Source: Burkholderia glumae LMG 2196 = ATCC 33617 (GTDB lineage: Bacteria > Pseudomonadota > Gammaproteobacteria > Burkholderiales > Burkholderiaceae). Taken from it: a DNA stretch of 64,000 bases. The position numbers and the translations under genes are program-made. The stretch covers positions 2,356,001 to 2,420,000 of the forward strand of contig NZ_CP009435.1 of the NCBI RefSeq assembly GCF_000960995.1. The letters run 5' to 3'. Shown here piece by piece: positions 50,740 to 62,209 of this stretch (position 1 is its first letter; each line of letters opens with the position of its first letter). The notes below the pieces were generated by a model, which was not told where the DNA came from, searched no databases, and saw nothing but the letters and a program-made list of their open reading frames with translations.

Positions 50740-50775
50740 GTGATGTACCGGGCCTGAAAATAAGTTCTACATCAC
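50740..50775. promoter_or_regulatory. Dyad in the divergent HAD/LysR intergenic region
   Basis: GTGATGTA (50740-50747) and TACATCAC (50768-50775) form an 8-bp inverted repeat 20 bp apart, between the two divergent genes. It could be an operator for the LysR protein. Confidence 0.4.
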
Positions 50776-50830
50776 TTGATCTTTTACTTTCATCAACCTA
50801 ATCTGGCCGGCACGCCATTCTCCCGTCGTC

Positions 50831-51733
50831 ATGGATCGCTTCAAGCAAATCGAAACCTTCATCGCGGTGGCCGCGAAAGGCAGCCTGTCCGCCGCCGCGC
50901 ACGCCGAAGGCGTCGCGCCCGCGATCATCGGCCGCCGCATCGACGCGCTCGAGGAGCGGCTCGGCGTGAAGCTGCTGGTGCGCACCACGCGCAAGCTGAC
51001 GCTGACCTTCGAGGGCTCGGCGTTTCTCGAGGACTGCCAGCGCATCGTCAACGACATGCAGAACGCCGAGGCCAGCGTGTCGGCCGGTGGCGTGAAGGCG
51101 AGCGGGCACCTGCGCGTATCGGGGCCGGCGGGCTTCGGCCGCCGCCACGTCGCGCCGCTCGTGCCGGCGTTCACGGCCGCGCATCCGGACGTGTCGATCA
51201 CGCTCGATCTGTCCGACCGGATGGTCGATCTCGTCAACGAAGGGTTCGATTGCGCGGTGCGGCTCGGCGAGTTGCCCGATTCGTCGCTGGTATCGCTGAA
51301 GCTCGGCGAGAACCGGCGCGTGTGCGTGGCCTCGCCGGCCTATCTCGCACGCGCGGGCACTCCCGCCACGCTCGACGATCTGGCCGGCCACCAGTGCCTT
51401 GCGCTTGCCGCGAACGCGAACCAGCAGCGCGGCTGGACCTTCCAGCACGACGGCGGGACCGTCTCGATCCGCGTGAACGGCACCATGGAATGCTCGGACG
51501 GCGCGGTGCTGCACGAATGGTGCCTCGACGGCCACGGGCTCGCCTGGCGCTCTTGGTGGGAGGTGGGTGCCGACATCCGGGCGGGGCGCCTCGTCAGCGT
51601 GCTCGATGCGTTCGCGGCGCCGCCGATCGGCATCCACGCCGTGTTTGCGCAGCGCCGCCATCTGCCGCTGCGGGTGCGCTTGTTCCTCGATTTCCTCAAG
51701 CATACCTACGACCAGCCCGATTACTGGGGCTGA
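50831..51733 (+). CDS. LysR-family regulator
   Basis: 300-residue regulator of the CrgA/AaeR-like group. The N-terminal winged helix reads MDRFKQIETFIAVAAKGSLS, then AEGVAPAIIGRRIDALEERL and LLVRTTRKLTLTFEGSAFL. The effector domain follows from about residue 95 (HLRVSGPAGFGRRHVAPLVP). The frame is complete. It is divergent from the haloacid dehalogenase gene. Effector unknown. Confidence 0.93.
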   Translation: MDRFKQIETFIAVAAKGSLSAAAHAEGVAPAIIGRRIDALEERLGVKLLVRTTRKLTLTFEGSAFLEDCQRIVNDMQNAEASVSAGGVKASGHLRVSGPAGFGRRHVAPLVPAFTAAHPDVSITLDLSDRMVDLVNEGFDCAVRLGELPDSSLVSLKLGENRRVCVASPAYLARAGTPATLDDLAGHQCLALAANANQQRGWTFQHDGGTVSIRVNGTMECSDGAVLHEWCLDGHGLAWRSWWEVGADIRAGRLVSVLDAFAAPPIGIHAVFAQRRHLPLRVRLFLDFLKHTYDQPDYWG

Positions 51734-51751
51734 GGCCGGCGCGGCGGGAAG

Positions 51752-51785
51752 GAAAAATCCGCGCGCCAGGGCCGGCGCGCGGATT
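51752..51785 (-). terminator. Terminator of aceA (minus strand)
   Basis: A 12-bp perfect stem (51756-51767 with 51774-51785, 6-nt loop) is followed on the minus strand by TTTTTCC. It lies 220 bp past the aceA stop and just beyond the convergent LysR gene. Confidence 0.85.
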
Positions 51786-52002
51786 CAACGGCCTGCGACG
51801 CCGTCGGCGTCGCGATGCCGGGCGCGTGCGTCGCGCGCCCGGCTTGTGTCGCGGGTAACCGGTCGCAGATGACCGGCGCGGATTGCCGTCCGTTTTGTTG
51901 TGACTCCCTGTGGGGCGCACCGGCGGACCGGCCGAGGCGCCCCTTGGCCGCATCGCAAGGGGCTGGCGCGACGCGGCCCTGCCTGTCGTGTCGCCCGGTG
52001 CC

Positions 52003-53310
<1,308 letters not shown>

Positions 53311-53484
53311 GATGAGCTCCTTGATGGATTGAACGTGAATCGTTGAGTGACGCGAATCGGCGAATCACGAAGCGTGGGGAGCCTGGCGCCCGGCGCCGCG
53401 TTTCGTGAACTCTTGTAGAAGAGTCTAGGGAAACGGCGGGCGCTGCGACAGCGTCTTTCAGGGGTCGCTCTAAAATAAATAAGT

Positions 53485-53507
53485 ATTTTAAATCAAATAT
53501 TTAAAAT
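53485..53507. promoter_or_regulatory. AT-rich dyad upstream of aceA
   Basis: ATTTTAAAT (53485-53493) and ATTTAAAAT (53499-53507) form a 9-bp inverted repeat about 175 bp before the aceA start, in the only strongly AT-rich patch of the 53311-53693 gap. It may be a regulator-binding or UP-type element. Confidence 0.4.
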
Positions 53508-53625
53508 CATTTTTTGTAATGAGAAATGCGTTTTCCCATCCCGCAATCGCCTCGCTTGTGCCACGCAACACGATTTTTTACGAGGCAAAAAATTTTTCCG
53601 TATCGTGAAATGCCGACAATGGACG

Positions 53626-53652
53626 AAAAAAAACCGGTGCTGAAGCACCGGT
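53626..53652 (-). terminator. Terminator of the DEAD-box helicase gene
   Basis: Stem ACCGGTGC/GCACCGGT (53633-53640 with 53645-53652) with a 4-nt loop is followed on the minus strand by eight T residues. Confidence 0.92.
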
Positions 53653-53693
53653 CGTGAGATCGCCCGCCGCGATGAGCGGCGGGTGACGCGCGC

Positions 53694-55268
<1,575 letters not shown>

Positions 55269-55738
55269 ATCAATCCTTGAAACACGGTGAGTGAAACGTC
55301 GGCGCCAATCGTGCATGCCCAAGTCGACGGATGCATCGAGCAAATCGGGAACGTGACAGACGTCCGCGTTCTGCAAACGCGGACTCACTCACGGGTGCTG
55401 TTAGAAGCTGTTTCGGATGCGGCGCGTACCGACTATCGGTCACGCTTGCCGCCAGCCTGATACTTGATGGGTGCGAAGACCCAGAGAGGCAGGAGGGGAC
55501 AGGTTCTAAACTGGATTGGAGCGAAACGTACTAGGCGTCAGGCGGTGCGGCCTGCTGGCCGGCCGGTGCGATGACGCAAACGACATTGTAGCCGGATTTG
55601 CTGCGCTGCGCCACTTTTGTCGCACCTTTTTGCGCAAATGCCGGCCATCTCGCGCTGGGATGGCGGCGGCTTCGATGCGTTTGCTTGGGTTTCCGACGGG
55701 GTGCCGGGCGTCGGCGCGGCGCGCCGGCGCCCGCCCGA
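55269..55738. other. Intergenic stretch without recognisable gene
   Basis: Frames on both strands are low-complexity. Some AT-richer sequence at 55390-55480 may hold regulatory signals for the helicase gene, but no clear promoter pair was found. Confidence 0.4.
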
Positions 55739-56008
55739 TCACGACGCGGTGCCGTTCTTCAGCGATTCGACGAGTTCGACGTACTGCCGCTGCGCGGTTT
55801 CCTGCGGGGTGCCCTTGAGGGCCGCCCAGGCGTCGTACTTGTACTTGCCGACGATGTCGGCGAAGCCCGGCTTGTCGCCGTGCGCATCGCCTTCGGTGCC
55901 CTGCTTGAAGAGCGCGTACAGGCGCAGCAGCGTCAGGTTGCCCGGGCGCTCGGACAGTTGCTTGACGTCTTCCTGCGCTTGGTTGAACTGGGCGGTGATG
56001 TCGCTCAT
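55739..56008 (-). CDS. Acyl-CoA-binding protein
   Basis: 89-residue ACBP that binds medium- and long-chain acyl-CoA esters in the cytoplasm. The four-helix family pattern is visible: FNQAQEDVKQLSERPGNLTL, LRLYALFKQGTEGDAHGDKP (the YxLYKQAT-type signature) and KYKYDAWAALKGTPQETAQR. Length is typical. ATG 56008 starts the conserved protein; the upstream frame is shadow. It is divergent from tsaB. Confidence 0.93.
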   Translation of the reverse strand: MSDITAQFNQAQEDVKQLSERPGNLTLLRLYALFKQGTEGDAHGDKPGFADIVGKYKYDAWAALKGTPQETAQRQYVELVESLKNGTAS

Positions 56009-56163
56009 CGAGTGTCTCCGAGGGGTTTTCAGGTCGGCAAATGGTAGCAAGCGCGGCCGCCGCGCGGCTCGAACCTTTCTTCCAAACCGCGCCGGCGCCG
56101 CGAGCGCCATGCCGGCCGCCGGAAAGACCCGGCATGGCGAGGTGCCGCATTACAATGTCGGCC

Positions 56164-56961
56164 ATGACGCAAAACGTGCTCCTCGCCATCGATACCTCGA
56201 CCGAATTCTGCTCGGTCGCCCTGATTGCCGCGTCCGCCGGGGCGGACGCTTCCACCGCCACGCCGCGCGTCTGGTTCCGCCACGACGAGACGGGCGCCGT
56301 CTCCAGCACGCGCGTGCTGCCCGCCGTGCGCGAGCTGCTCGACGAGGCCGGCCGCACGCTCGCCGATTGCGCCGCGATCGCGTTCGGCGCCGGCCCCGGT
56401 TCGTTCACCGGACTGCGCACCGCCACCGGCGTCGCGCAGGGGCTCGCGTTCGGCCGCGACCTGCCGGTCGTGCCGGTCGGCACGCTGCTCGCCTGCGCCG
56501 AGCATGCGCGGCTCAACGCGCTCGAGGCGGGCCGCGAGCCGCCCGCGCGCGTGCTCGCCGCACTCGACGCGCGCATGGACGAAGCCTACTGGGCCGACTA
56601 TGCATGGGATGCCGCCGCCGCGGACTGGCGCGTGCTGCAGCCGGCCTCGCTCGACGCGCCGGCCGCGCTGGTGGCGCCGGACGCCGCGTTCGTGCTGGCC
56701 GGCAACGCCGCCGCCGCGTTCGGCGCGCGGCTGCCGGCCGCCGCGCGCGCCGCGTTCGTCGATGCCGCCGCGCTGCCGCACGCCGTGCCGCTCGCCCATG
56801 TCGCGCTGCGCGCGTTTCGCGCCGGGCGCACCGTGCCGGCCGACCAGGCGGCGCCCGACTACGTCCGCAACAAGGTCGCGCAGACCACGGCCGAGCGGCT
56901 TGCCGCGCGTGCGGGCGCGAAGGGCGGGGAGCGCGCGGGGGGGAAGGGGAGCGGCCGATGA
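56164..56961 (+). CDS. tsaB: tRNA threonylcarbamoyladenosine biosynthesis protein TsaB
   Basis: 265-residue partner of TsaD and TsaE in N6-threonylcarbamoyladenosine modification of ANN-decoding tRNAs. The ASKHA-fold N-terminus (VLLAIDTSTEFCSVAL) and the signature FGAGPGSFTGLRTATGVAQG are diagnostic. The C-terminal half is Ala-rich and longer than in enterobacteria. Its stop overlaps the rimI start (ATGA), so it is coupled to rimI. Confidence 0.94.
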   Translation: MTQNVLLAIDTSTEFCSVALIAASAGADASTATPRVWFRHDETGAVSSTRVLPAVRELLDEAGRTLADCAAIAFGAGPGSFTGLRTATGVAQGLAFGRDLPVVPVGTLLACAEHARLNALEAGREPPARVLAALDARMDEAYWADYAWDAAAADWRVLQPASLDAPAALVAPDAAFVLAGNAAAAFGARLPAAARAAFVDAAALPHAVPLAHVALRAFRAGRTVPADQAAPDYVRNKVAQTTAERLAARAGAKGGERAGGKGSGR

Positions 56962-57455
56962 GCGGCGTGCTGATGACCGACCGTTACCTCGCGCCGATGA
57001 CCGATGCCGACCTGGACGAGGTGGTGGCGATCGAGAAGGTCGCCTACGAGTTTCCGTGGTCGCGCGGCAATTTCGAGGATTCGCTGCGCAACGGCTATTT
57101 CGGCGTTTGCATGCGGCATGTGACGGGTACGCTGCTCGGCTATTGCGTGCTGATGCCGGTGGTTGACGAGATGCATCTGCTGAACCTGTGCGTGGCGCCG
57201 GTCGCGCAGCGCAGCGGCTGCGGCCTGGCGCTGCTGCGCGAGGCGGTGCGGCTCACGCGGGCCGAGCGGCTGGTGGGCGTGCTGCTCGAGGTGCGGCCCT
57301 CGAATCCGCGCGCGATCGAGCTGTACGAGCGCTTCGGCTTCGAGACCATCGGCCGGCGCAAGCACTACTACCCGGCGAAGCATCGGATGCGTGAGGACGC
57401 GATCGTGATGCGGCTGTCGCTGAATTCCCAAGGAGGCGCGCATGAGCTGGCTTGA
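56958..57455 (+). CDS. rimI: Ribosomal protein S18-alanine N-acetyltransferase RimI
   Basis: 165-residue GNAT enzyme. The RimI pattern is clear: IEKVAYEFPWSRGNFEDSLR, then VVDEMHLLNLCVAPVAQRSG with the acetyl-CoA loop RSGCGLALLREAV and LLEVRPSNPRAIELYERFGF. It acetylates the N-terminus of S18. It lies between tsaB and the uracil-DNA glycosylase gene and overlaps both, a standard proteobacterial arrangement. The loop has C where many have G/A, within family variation. Confidence 0.94.
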   Translation: MSGVLMTDRYLAPMTDADLDEVVAIEKVAYEFPWSRGNFEDSLRNGYFGVCMRHVTGTLLGYCVLMPVVDEMHLLNLCVAPVAQRSGCGLALLREAVRLTRAERLVGVLLEVRPSNPRAIELYERFGFETIGRRKHYYPAKHRMREDAIVMRLSLNSQGGAHELA

Positions 57456-58530
57456 CTCGGCACTCGACGAAATGGGCCTCGGGCCGCTCTGGGTGCGGCG
57501 TAGTGCCGCCGACGCGCCGGCGGCGGCCGAGGGTGCGGTGGCGCTGGCCGATGACGGGGCCGCGCCGATGCCGGGCGCCGCGCTGGCGCGACCCGCCGCC
57601 GGGCAGCGGCCGGCCGCCTCGGCCACTCGCGACGCGAGCGAGGCGCCCTTGCCGCCGGCCGGCACGGCGGCGCACGAGGCGGTGCCGCCGCGCGGCGAGC
57701 CGGCGCACGCCGGGGCCCGCGCTGCCTCCGCTGCCTCGCTCGATGCCGCCGCCGAGGCGCATTCCGCGCCGGCCGCCGCGCGCCGGCGCGAGGCCCGCCC
57801 CGACACGGCCGCGCCCGCCGGCGCGGCCGACCAGATGCCGCCCGACGCCGACCCGTCGCTCGAGGATCCGTCGTGGTTCGATCTGGTGCCCATGTCCGAT
57901 GCCGGCCACTCATTCGAGCCGGCGGAGCCGGCCGTCGCGCGCTCGCCCGTGGCCGGACTCGGCTGGGACGAACTGGAGGCGCGCGTCGCCGAATGCCGGC
58001 GCTGCCGGCTTTGCGAGAAGCGCACCCGGACCGTGTTTGGCGTGGGCGACCGCGAGGCCGACTGGATGCTGATCGGCGAGGCGCCCGGCGAGAACGAGGA
58101 CAAGCAGGGCGAGCCGTTCGTCGGCCAGGCCGGCAAGCTGCTCGACAGCATGCTGCATGCGCTGTCGCTCAAGCGCGGCGAGAACGTCTACATCGCGAAC
58201 GTGATCAAGTGTCGCCCGCCCGGCAACCGCAATCCCGAGCCCGACGAAGTGGCGCGCTGCGAGCCCTACCTGCAGCGTCAGGTCGAGCTCGTGAAGCCGA
58301 AGCTGATCGTCGCGATGGGCCGCTTCGCCGCGCAGACGCTGCTGAAGTCCACGGGCAGCATCGCCTCGATGCGCGGCCGCATCCATCATTACGAAGGCGT
58401 GCCGGTGGTGGTGTCCTACCATCCTGCCTACCTGCTGCGCAGCCTGCCCGACAAGGCGAAGGCCTGGGCCGATCTGTGCCTCGCGCGCGACACCATCGGC
58501 GGGGCGGGCAAGGCGGCGGGCGACGCATGA
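57442..58530 (+). CDS. Family 4 uracil-DNA glycosylase with long low-complexity N-terminal linker
   Basis: 362-residue base-excision repair enzyme removing uracil from DNA. The catalytic domain (about residues 172-355) has an FeS-cluster Cys set starting CRRCRLCEKRT, the active-site GEAPGENEDKQGEPFVGQAG, NVIKCRPPGNRNPEP (third Cys) and the C-terminal VVVSYHPAYLLRS with catalytic His. Between the conserved start MSWLDSALDEMGLGPLWVRR and the domain lies about 140 residues of Ala/Pro/Arg-rich linker. It overlaps rimI by 14 bp and DUF1853 by four (ATGA). Confidence 0.93.
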   Translation: MSWLDSALDEMGLGPLWVRRSAADAPAAAEGAVALADDGAAPMPGAALARPAAGQRPAASATRDASEAPLPPAGTAAHEAVPPRGEPAHAGARAASAASLDAAAEAHSAPAAARRREARPDTAAPAGAADQMPPDADPSLEDPSWFDLVPMSDAGHSFEPAEPAVARSPVAGLGWDELEARVAECRRCRLCEKRTRTVFGVGDREADWMLIGEAPGENEDKQGEPFVGQAGKLLDSMLHALSLKRGENVYIANVIKCRPPGNRNPEPDEVARCEPYLQRQVELVKPKLIVAMGRFAAQTLLKSTGSIASMRGRIHHYEGVPVVVSYHPAYLLRSLPDKAKAWADLCLARDTIGGAGKAAGDA

Positions 58531-59489
58531 CCGCCGTCGTGCAGTCCGTACCGTGGGTCGGGCTGCGCGACACGGCGGTGCGCGATCTCGGCTGGCTGCT
58601 GGCCAGCGCCGACCTGCTGGCGGCTTCGGCCGAGGCCCCGCTTGCGCGCCCGTGGCGCGGCCCGGGGGAGGCGGCGCGGATCGCCGCCTGGCTGAGCGCG
58701 CTCGACGCCGATCCGGCGCCGCTGGCCGCCGCCCTGGGCGCGGCGCGGCCGACCCGGCTCGGCCGCTACGCCGAGGCGCTGCTCGAATTCTTCGCCGCGC
58801 AGGCGCCGGCCTGGACGCTGGTCGCGGCGAACCTGCCGGTGCGCGTGAGCGGCCGCACGCTCGGCGAATGCGACTTGCTGCTGGTCGCGCCCGACGGCGA
58901 GCGCCTGCACTGGGAGCTCGCCGTCAAATGCTATCTTTGCGCCGCGCCCGACGGCACGGCCGCGCTGCGCGACTACGTCGGCCCGAATCTGGCCGACCGC
59001 TTCGATCTCAAATACCGCCGGCTCGTCGATCACCAGCTGCGCCTGAGTGCACGCGACGAATTCGCGTTCGCCGGCCAGCCGGGGCCGTGGGCGGCGCGCA
59101 TGCTCGTGAAGGGCTGGCTGTTCTACCGCGACGGCGCCGCCGTGACGGCGCCCGCGGCGCTCGACCCGGCCCATTCGCGCGGCTTCTGGACGCCATGCGG
59201 CAACTGGCCGAGTCTCGCGGCGCGGCAGCCGGCCGGCACCCGCTGGGTGGTGCTGCCGCGGCTCGCGTGGCTCGCGCCGCGGCGCTTCGAAGACGCGGGC
59301 CAGGACGGCGCGCTCGTGCCGCTCGACGCCACGACGCTGTTCGAGGCGGTGCGGGCGCGCCCGGCGCCGTGCTTGGTGGCAGCCGTGCGGCGCGGCGAGG
59401 ATGGCGCTTGGCACGAGATGCTGCGCGGCTTCATCGTCGACGACGGTTGGCCGGCGCGCGTGCACGCATTCGCCGCCCCGCAGCGGTGA
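58527..59489 (+). CDS. DUF1853 family protein
   Basis: 320-residue protein of unknown function. Conserved DUF1853 segments are LGRYAEALLEFF, RTLGECDLLL, LHWELAVKCYL, YVGPNLADRFDLKYRRLVDH and the C-terminal GFIVDDGWP. The ECDLLL...HWELAVK pair resembles a PD-(D/E)xK nuclease core (Asp, then Glu-x-x-x-Lys), an observation not proof. ATG 58527 overlaps the glycosylase stop, so it is the fourth gene of the tsaB operon. Coupling to a DNA repair gene makes a nucleic-acid role plausible. Confidence 0.85.
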   Translation: MTAVVQSVPWVGLRDTAVRDLGWLLASADLLAASAEAPLARPWRGPGEAARIAAWLSALDADPAPLAAALGAARPTRLGRYAEALLEFFAAQAPAWTLVAANLPVRVSGRTLGECDLLLVAPDGERLHWELAVKCYLCAAPDGTAALRDYVGPNLADRFDLKYRRLVDHQLRLSARDEFAFAGQPGPWAARMLVKGWLFYRDGAAVTAPAALDPAHSRGFWTPCGNWPSLAARQPAGTRWVVLPRLAWLAPRRFEDAGQDGALVPLDATTLFEAVRARPAPCLVAAVRRGEDGAWHEMLRGFIVDDGWPARVHAFAAPQR

Positions 59490-59734
59490 GGCGGGAAAGC
59501 TCGAGAGGAGCGCTGCCGGTCGGCCCGAGCCGTGCCGCGGCGTGGCGGCGATGCCCGGCCGCCGCCGAGCGCATCAGGCGAGGGCGGCACGGGCCGGCAT
59601 GCCGGCGAGGCCTCGGCCCGGCGGGGCCGAGCGCGATCCGGTGCGATCCGGTGCGATCCGGCGGTAGAGGCGGTAGAGGCGGCTCGCAGCCGGCCAATGC
59701 CCGCCGCCGCACCGGCCGCTGCGTCAGCGGGGGC

Positions 59735-60544
59735 TCACCACCAGCGATGGAAATGATGGACCGGCCCGATGCCGTGTCCGATCGCCAGTCGCGTGCTCGC
59801 GGCGATCGCCTCGGCCAGATAGCGTTTCGCGTCGGCCACGGCCGCCGCGAGGTCGGCGCGCTGCGGCCGCAGCGCCGCGATCGCCGCCGACAGCGTGCAG
59901 CCGGTGCCGTGGGTATGGGCGACGGCGATCCGCTCGCCGCCGATGCGCAGTTCGCCGTCGGTGCGGATCAGCCAGTCGGGACAGTCCGCGGCGCCTGCCA
60001 GATGGCCGCCCTTCATCAGCACCGCGCGCGCGCCGCGCGCGACGAGCGCGCGCCCCTGTTCGACCATTTCGGCCTCGTTCGCCGCCTCGTCGCAGCCTAG
60101 CAGGGCGGCTGCCTCGGGCAGGTTCGGCGTGACCAGGTCCGCGCGCGGCAGCAGCGTGTCGCGCAGCGCGGCCACGGCGTCGGGCGCGAGCAGCGCGTGC
60201 CGGCTTTTCGAGATCATCACGGTGTCGAGCACGACGAACGGCGGCGCGTACCGTTCGAGGGCCGCCGCCACCGCGCCCACGATCGAGGCGTTGGCGAGCA
60301 TGCCGATCTTCACGGCGTCGATCCGGATGTCGTCGAACACGGCGTCGAGCTGGGCGCGAATGAAGTCGGCCTCGGGGGCATGCACGGCCGTGACGCCGCG
60401 CGTGTTCTGCGCGGTCAGCGCGGTAATCACGCTCGCGCCGTAGGCGCCGAGCGCGGAGAAGGCCTTCAGGTCGGCCTGGATGCCGGCGCCGCCGCCCGAA
60501 TCGGAGCCGGCGATGGTCAGGGCATTCGGAATGGGTCGGGTCAT
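59735..60544 (-). CDS. thiD: Hydroxymethylpyrimidine/phosphomethylpyrimidine kinase
   Basis: 269-residue thiamine-biosynthesis kinase that phosphorylates HMP to HMP-PP. The ribokinase-fold N-terminus (ALTIAGSDSGGGAGIQADLK) and the C-terminal anion-hole motif HTHGTGCTLSAAIAA are diagnostic; VLMKGGHLAG and DLVTPNLPEA are also conserved. The start at 60544 is preferred over 60589. It is convergent with the DUF1853 gene. Confidence 0.95.
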   Translation of the reverse strand: MTRPIPNALTIAGSDSGGGAGIQADLKAFSALGAYGASVITALTAQNTRGVTAVHAPEADFIRAQLDAVFDDIRIDAVKIGMLANASIVGAVAAALERYAPPFVVLDTVMISKSRHALLAPDAVAALRDTLLPRADLVTPNLPEAAALLGCDEAANEAEMVEQGRALVARGARAVLMKGGHLAGAADCPDWLIRTDGELRIGGERIAVAHTHGTGCTLSAAIAALRPQRADLAAAVADAKRYLAEAIAASTRLAIGHGIGPVHHFHRWW

Positions 60545-60689
60545 CGTGCAGGGGCCGGTCGCGCGGGCCGGCGGATCGGAAACGCACAAGGCCGGACGGC
60601 GTCCGGACGGGCCGATCGAGCCGGACTGCGGCAGATCGGGACGGCCCCGCGGGCGGTCTCGCCGCCCGGCCGGGGCTGGGTGCCGCGCC

Positions 60690-61997
60690 TCAGTGGCGGC
60701 TCTCGCCGATCAGCGCGACGGAGTCGAACTGCCGCTGGTTGGCGAGGTGGCGGCGCATCACGAGCCACATCGTCAGGCACACGAAGGTGCCGAACAGCAC
60801 GATCACGATGCCCACCGGCACGTCGAGCCAGACCAGCATCGCATAGAGGCACAGCATCACGAGCACCGACAGGTTCTCGTTGAAGTTCTGCACCGCGATC
60901 GAGTGGCCGGCCGACAGCAGCACGTGGCCGCGGTGCTGCAGCAGCGCGTTCATCGGCACCACGAAGAAGCCGGACAGCGCGCCGACGATCATCAGGAACA
61001 CGTAGGCGACCACCAGGTAGAAGGGGATCCGGACGTGCCAGACGTGCAGCACCCATTTGGCGGGCAGCAGGTCGCGCGTGTAGAACGCCATCAGCATCAC
61101 GGCGATGCCCATCATGATGCCGACCGGCAGCACCTTCAGCGATTTCTTGAGCGGAATCCGGCTGGCCGCGGCCATCGCGCCGCCGGCCACGCCGAGCGCG
61201 ACCACGGCCTGCAGGATCGCGCCCTCGGACAGCGACATGCCGAGCGACACCTCGGCCCACTTCAGCACGATGAACTGCAGCGTCGCGCCGGCGCCCCAGA
61301 ACAGCGTGGTGACGGCCAGCGAGATCTGCCCGAGCTTGTCGCGCCACAGCACCACGAAACAATCGGCGAAATCGGTGACGAGGCGCAGCACGCCGTGCTG
61401 CTGGCGCGGGTAGCGCGCGCCGGTGTCGGGGATGCGCAGGTTGAACAGCGCCGCCAAGACGTAGATCGCCATGATCACGAGCATCGCGGCCTCGGCCGGC
61501 GTGTTGATCCAGGGCGGGGTGTACCTGATGACGTGCGAGGCCAGGTGCGGGCTGATCAGCGCGCCGCCGAGCACCGTGCCGAGGATGATCGAGCCGACCG
61601 TGGTGCCCTCGATCCAGCCGTTGGCGGCCACCAGCCGGTCGGGGGGCAGCAGCTCGGTGAGGATGCCGTACTTGGCGGGCGAATAGGCGGCCGCGCCGAA
61701 GCCGACGATGCCGTAGGCGAGCAGCGGATGCGCGCCGAGCAGCATGATCAGGCAGCCGATCACCTTGATCGAGTTGGTGATGAACATCACGCGTCCCTTC
61801 GGACGCGAATCGGCGAAGGCACCCACGAAAGCGGCCAGCACGACATAGGACAGGACGAAGAACAGCTTGAGCAGCGGAATCATCCAGTTCGGCGCGTGCA
61901 GATCTTTCAGCAGGGCGATGGCGGCGATGAGAAGCGCACTGTCGGCCAGCGAAGAGAAAAACTGCGCGGCCATGATGGAGTAAAAACCTTTTTTCAT
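60690..61997 (-). CDS. lplT: Lysophospholipid transporter LplT-like (MFS)
   Basis: 435-residue inner-membrane major-facilitator protein that flips lysophospholipids inward for re-acylation. The N-terminus MKKGFYSIMAAQFFSSLADS and the loop FADSRPKGRVMFITNSIKVI match LplT. About 12 hydrophobic segments are present. A long cytoplasmic region after helix 6 (RIPDTGARYPRQQHG) is as expected. The start at 61997 is preferred over 62045. It lies divergent from alr across a 212-bp gap. Confidence 0.92.
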   Translation of the reverse strand: MKKGFYSIMAAQFFSSLADSALLIAAIALLKDLHAPNWMIPLLKLFFVLSYVVLAAFVGAFADSRPKGRVMFITNSIKVIGCLIMLLGAHPLLAYGIVGFGAAAYSPAKYGILTELLPPDRLVAANGWIEGTTVGSIILGTVLGGALISPHLASHVIRYTPPWINTPAEAAMLVIMAIYVLAALFNLRIPDTGARYPRQQHGVLRLVTDFADCFVVLWRDKLGQISLAVTTLFWGAGATLQFIVLKWAEVSLGMSLSEGAILQAVVALGVAGGAMAAASRIPLKKSLKVLPVGIMMGIAVMLMAFYTRDLLPAKWVLHVWHVRIPFYLVVAYVFLMIVGALSGFFVVPMNALLQHRGHVLLSAGHSIAVQNFNENLSVLVMLCLYAMLVWLDVPVGIVIVLFGTFVCLTMWLVMRRHLANQRQFDSVALIGESRH

Positions 61998-62209
61998 CTG
62001 AAGCGATGCTTTCCTCGCTGCGGCTCGGCCGCAGGGGCCGTGCAATCGGACTGATCCCGTGCAAAATAGGTTGTGCGCACGGCTTTATATCATGAAAATA
62101 CGGCAAATCCGACTAGCAAGAATCCCCGACCGCTGCTTGCTGCTCGCGTCACCGTGCCCACGAGGTGCGGTAAGCTGCTGATTCGCCTGGGTCTTTATGA
62201 CATTTCCTT

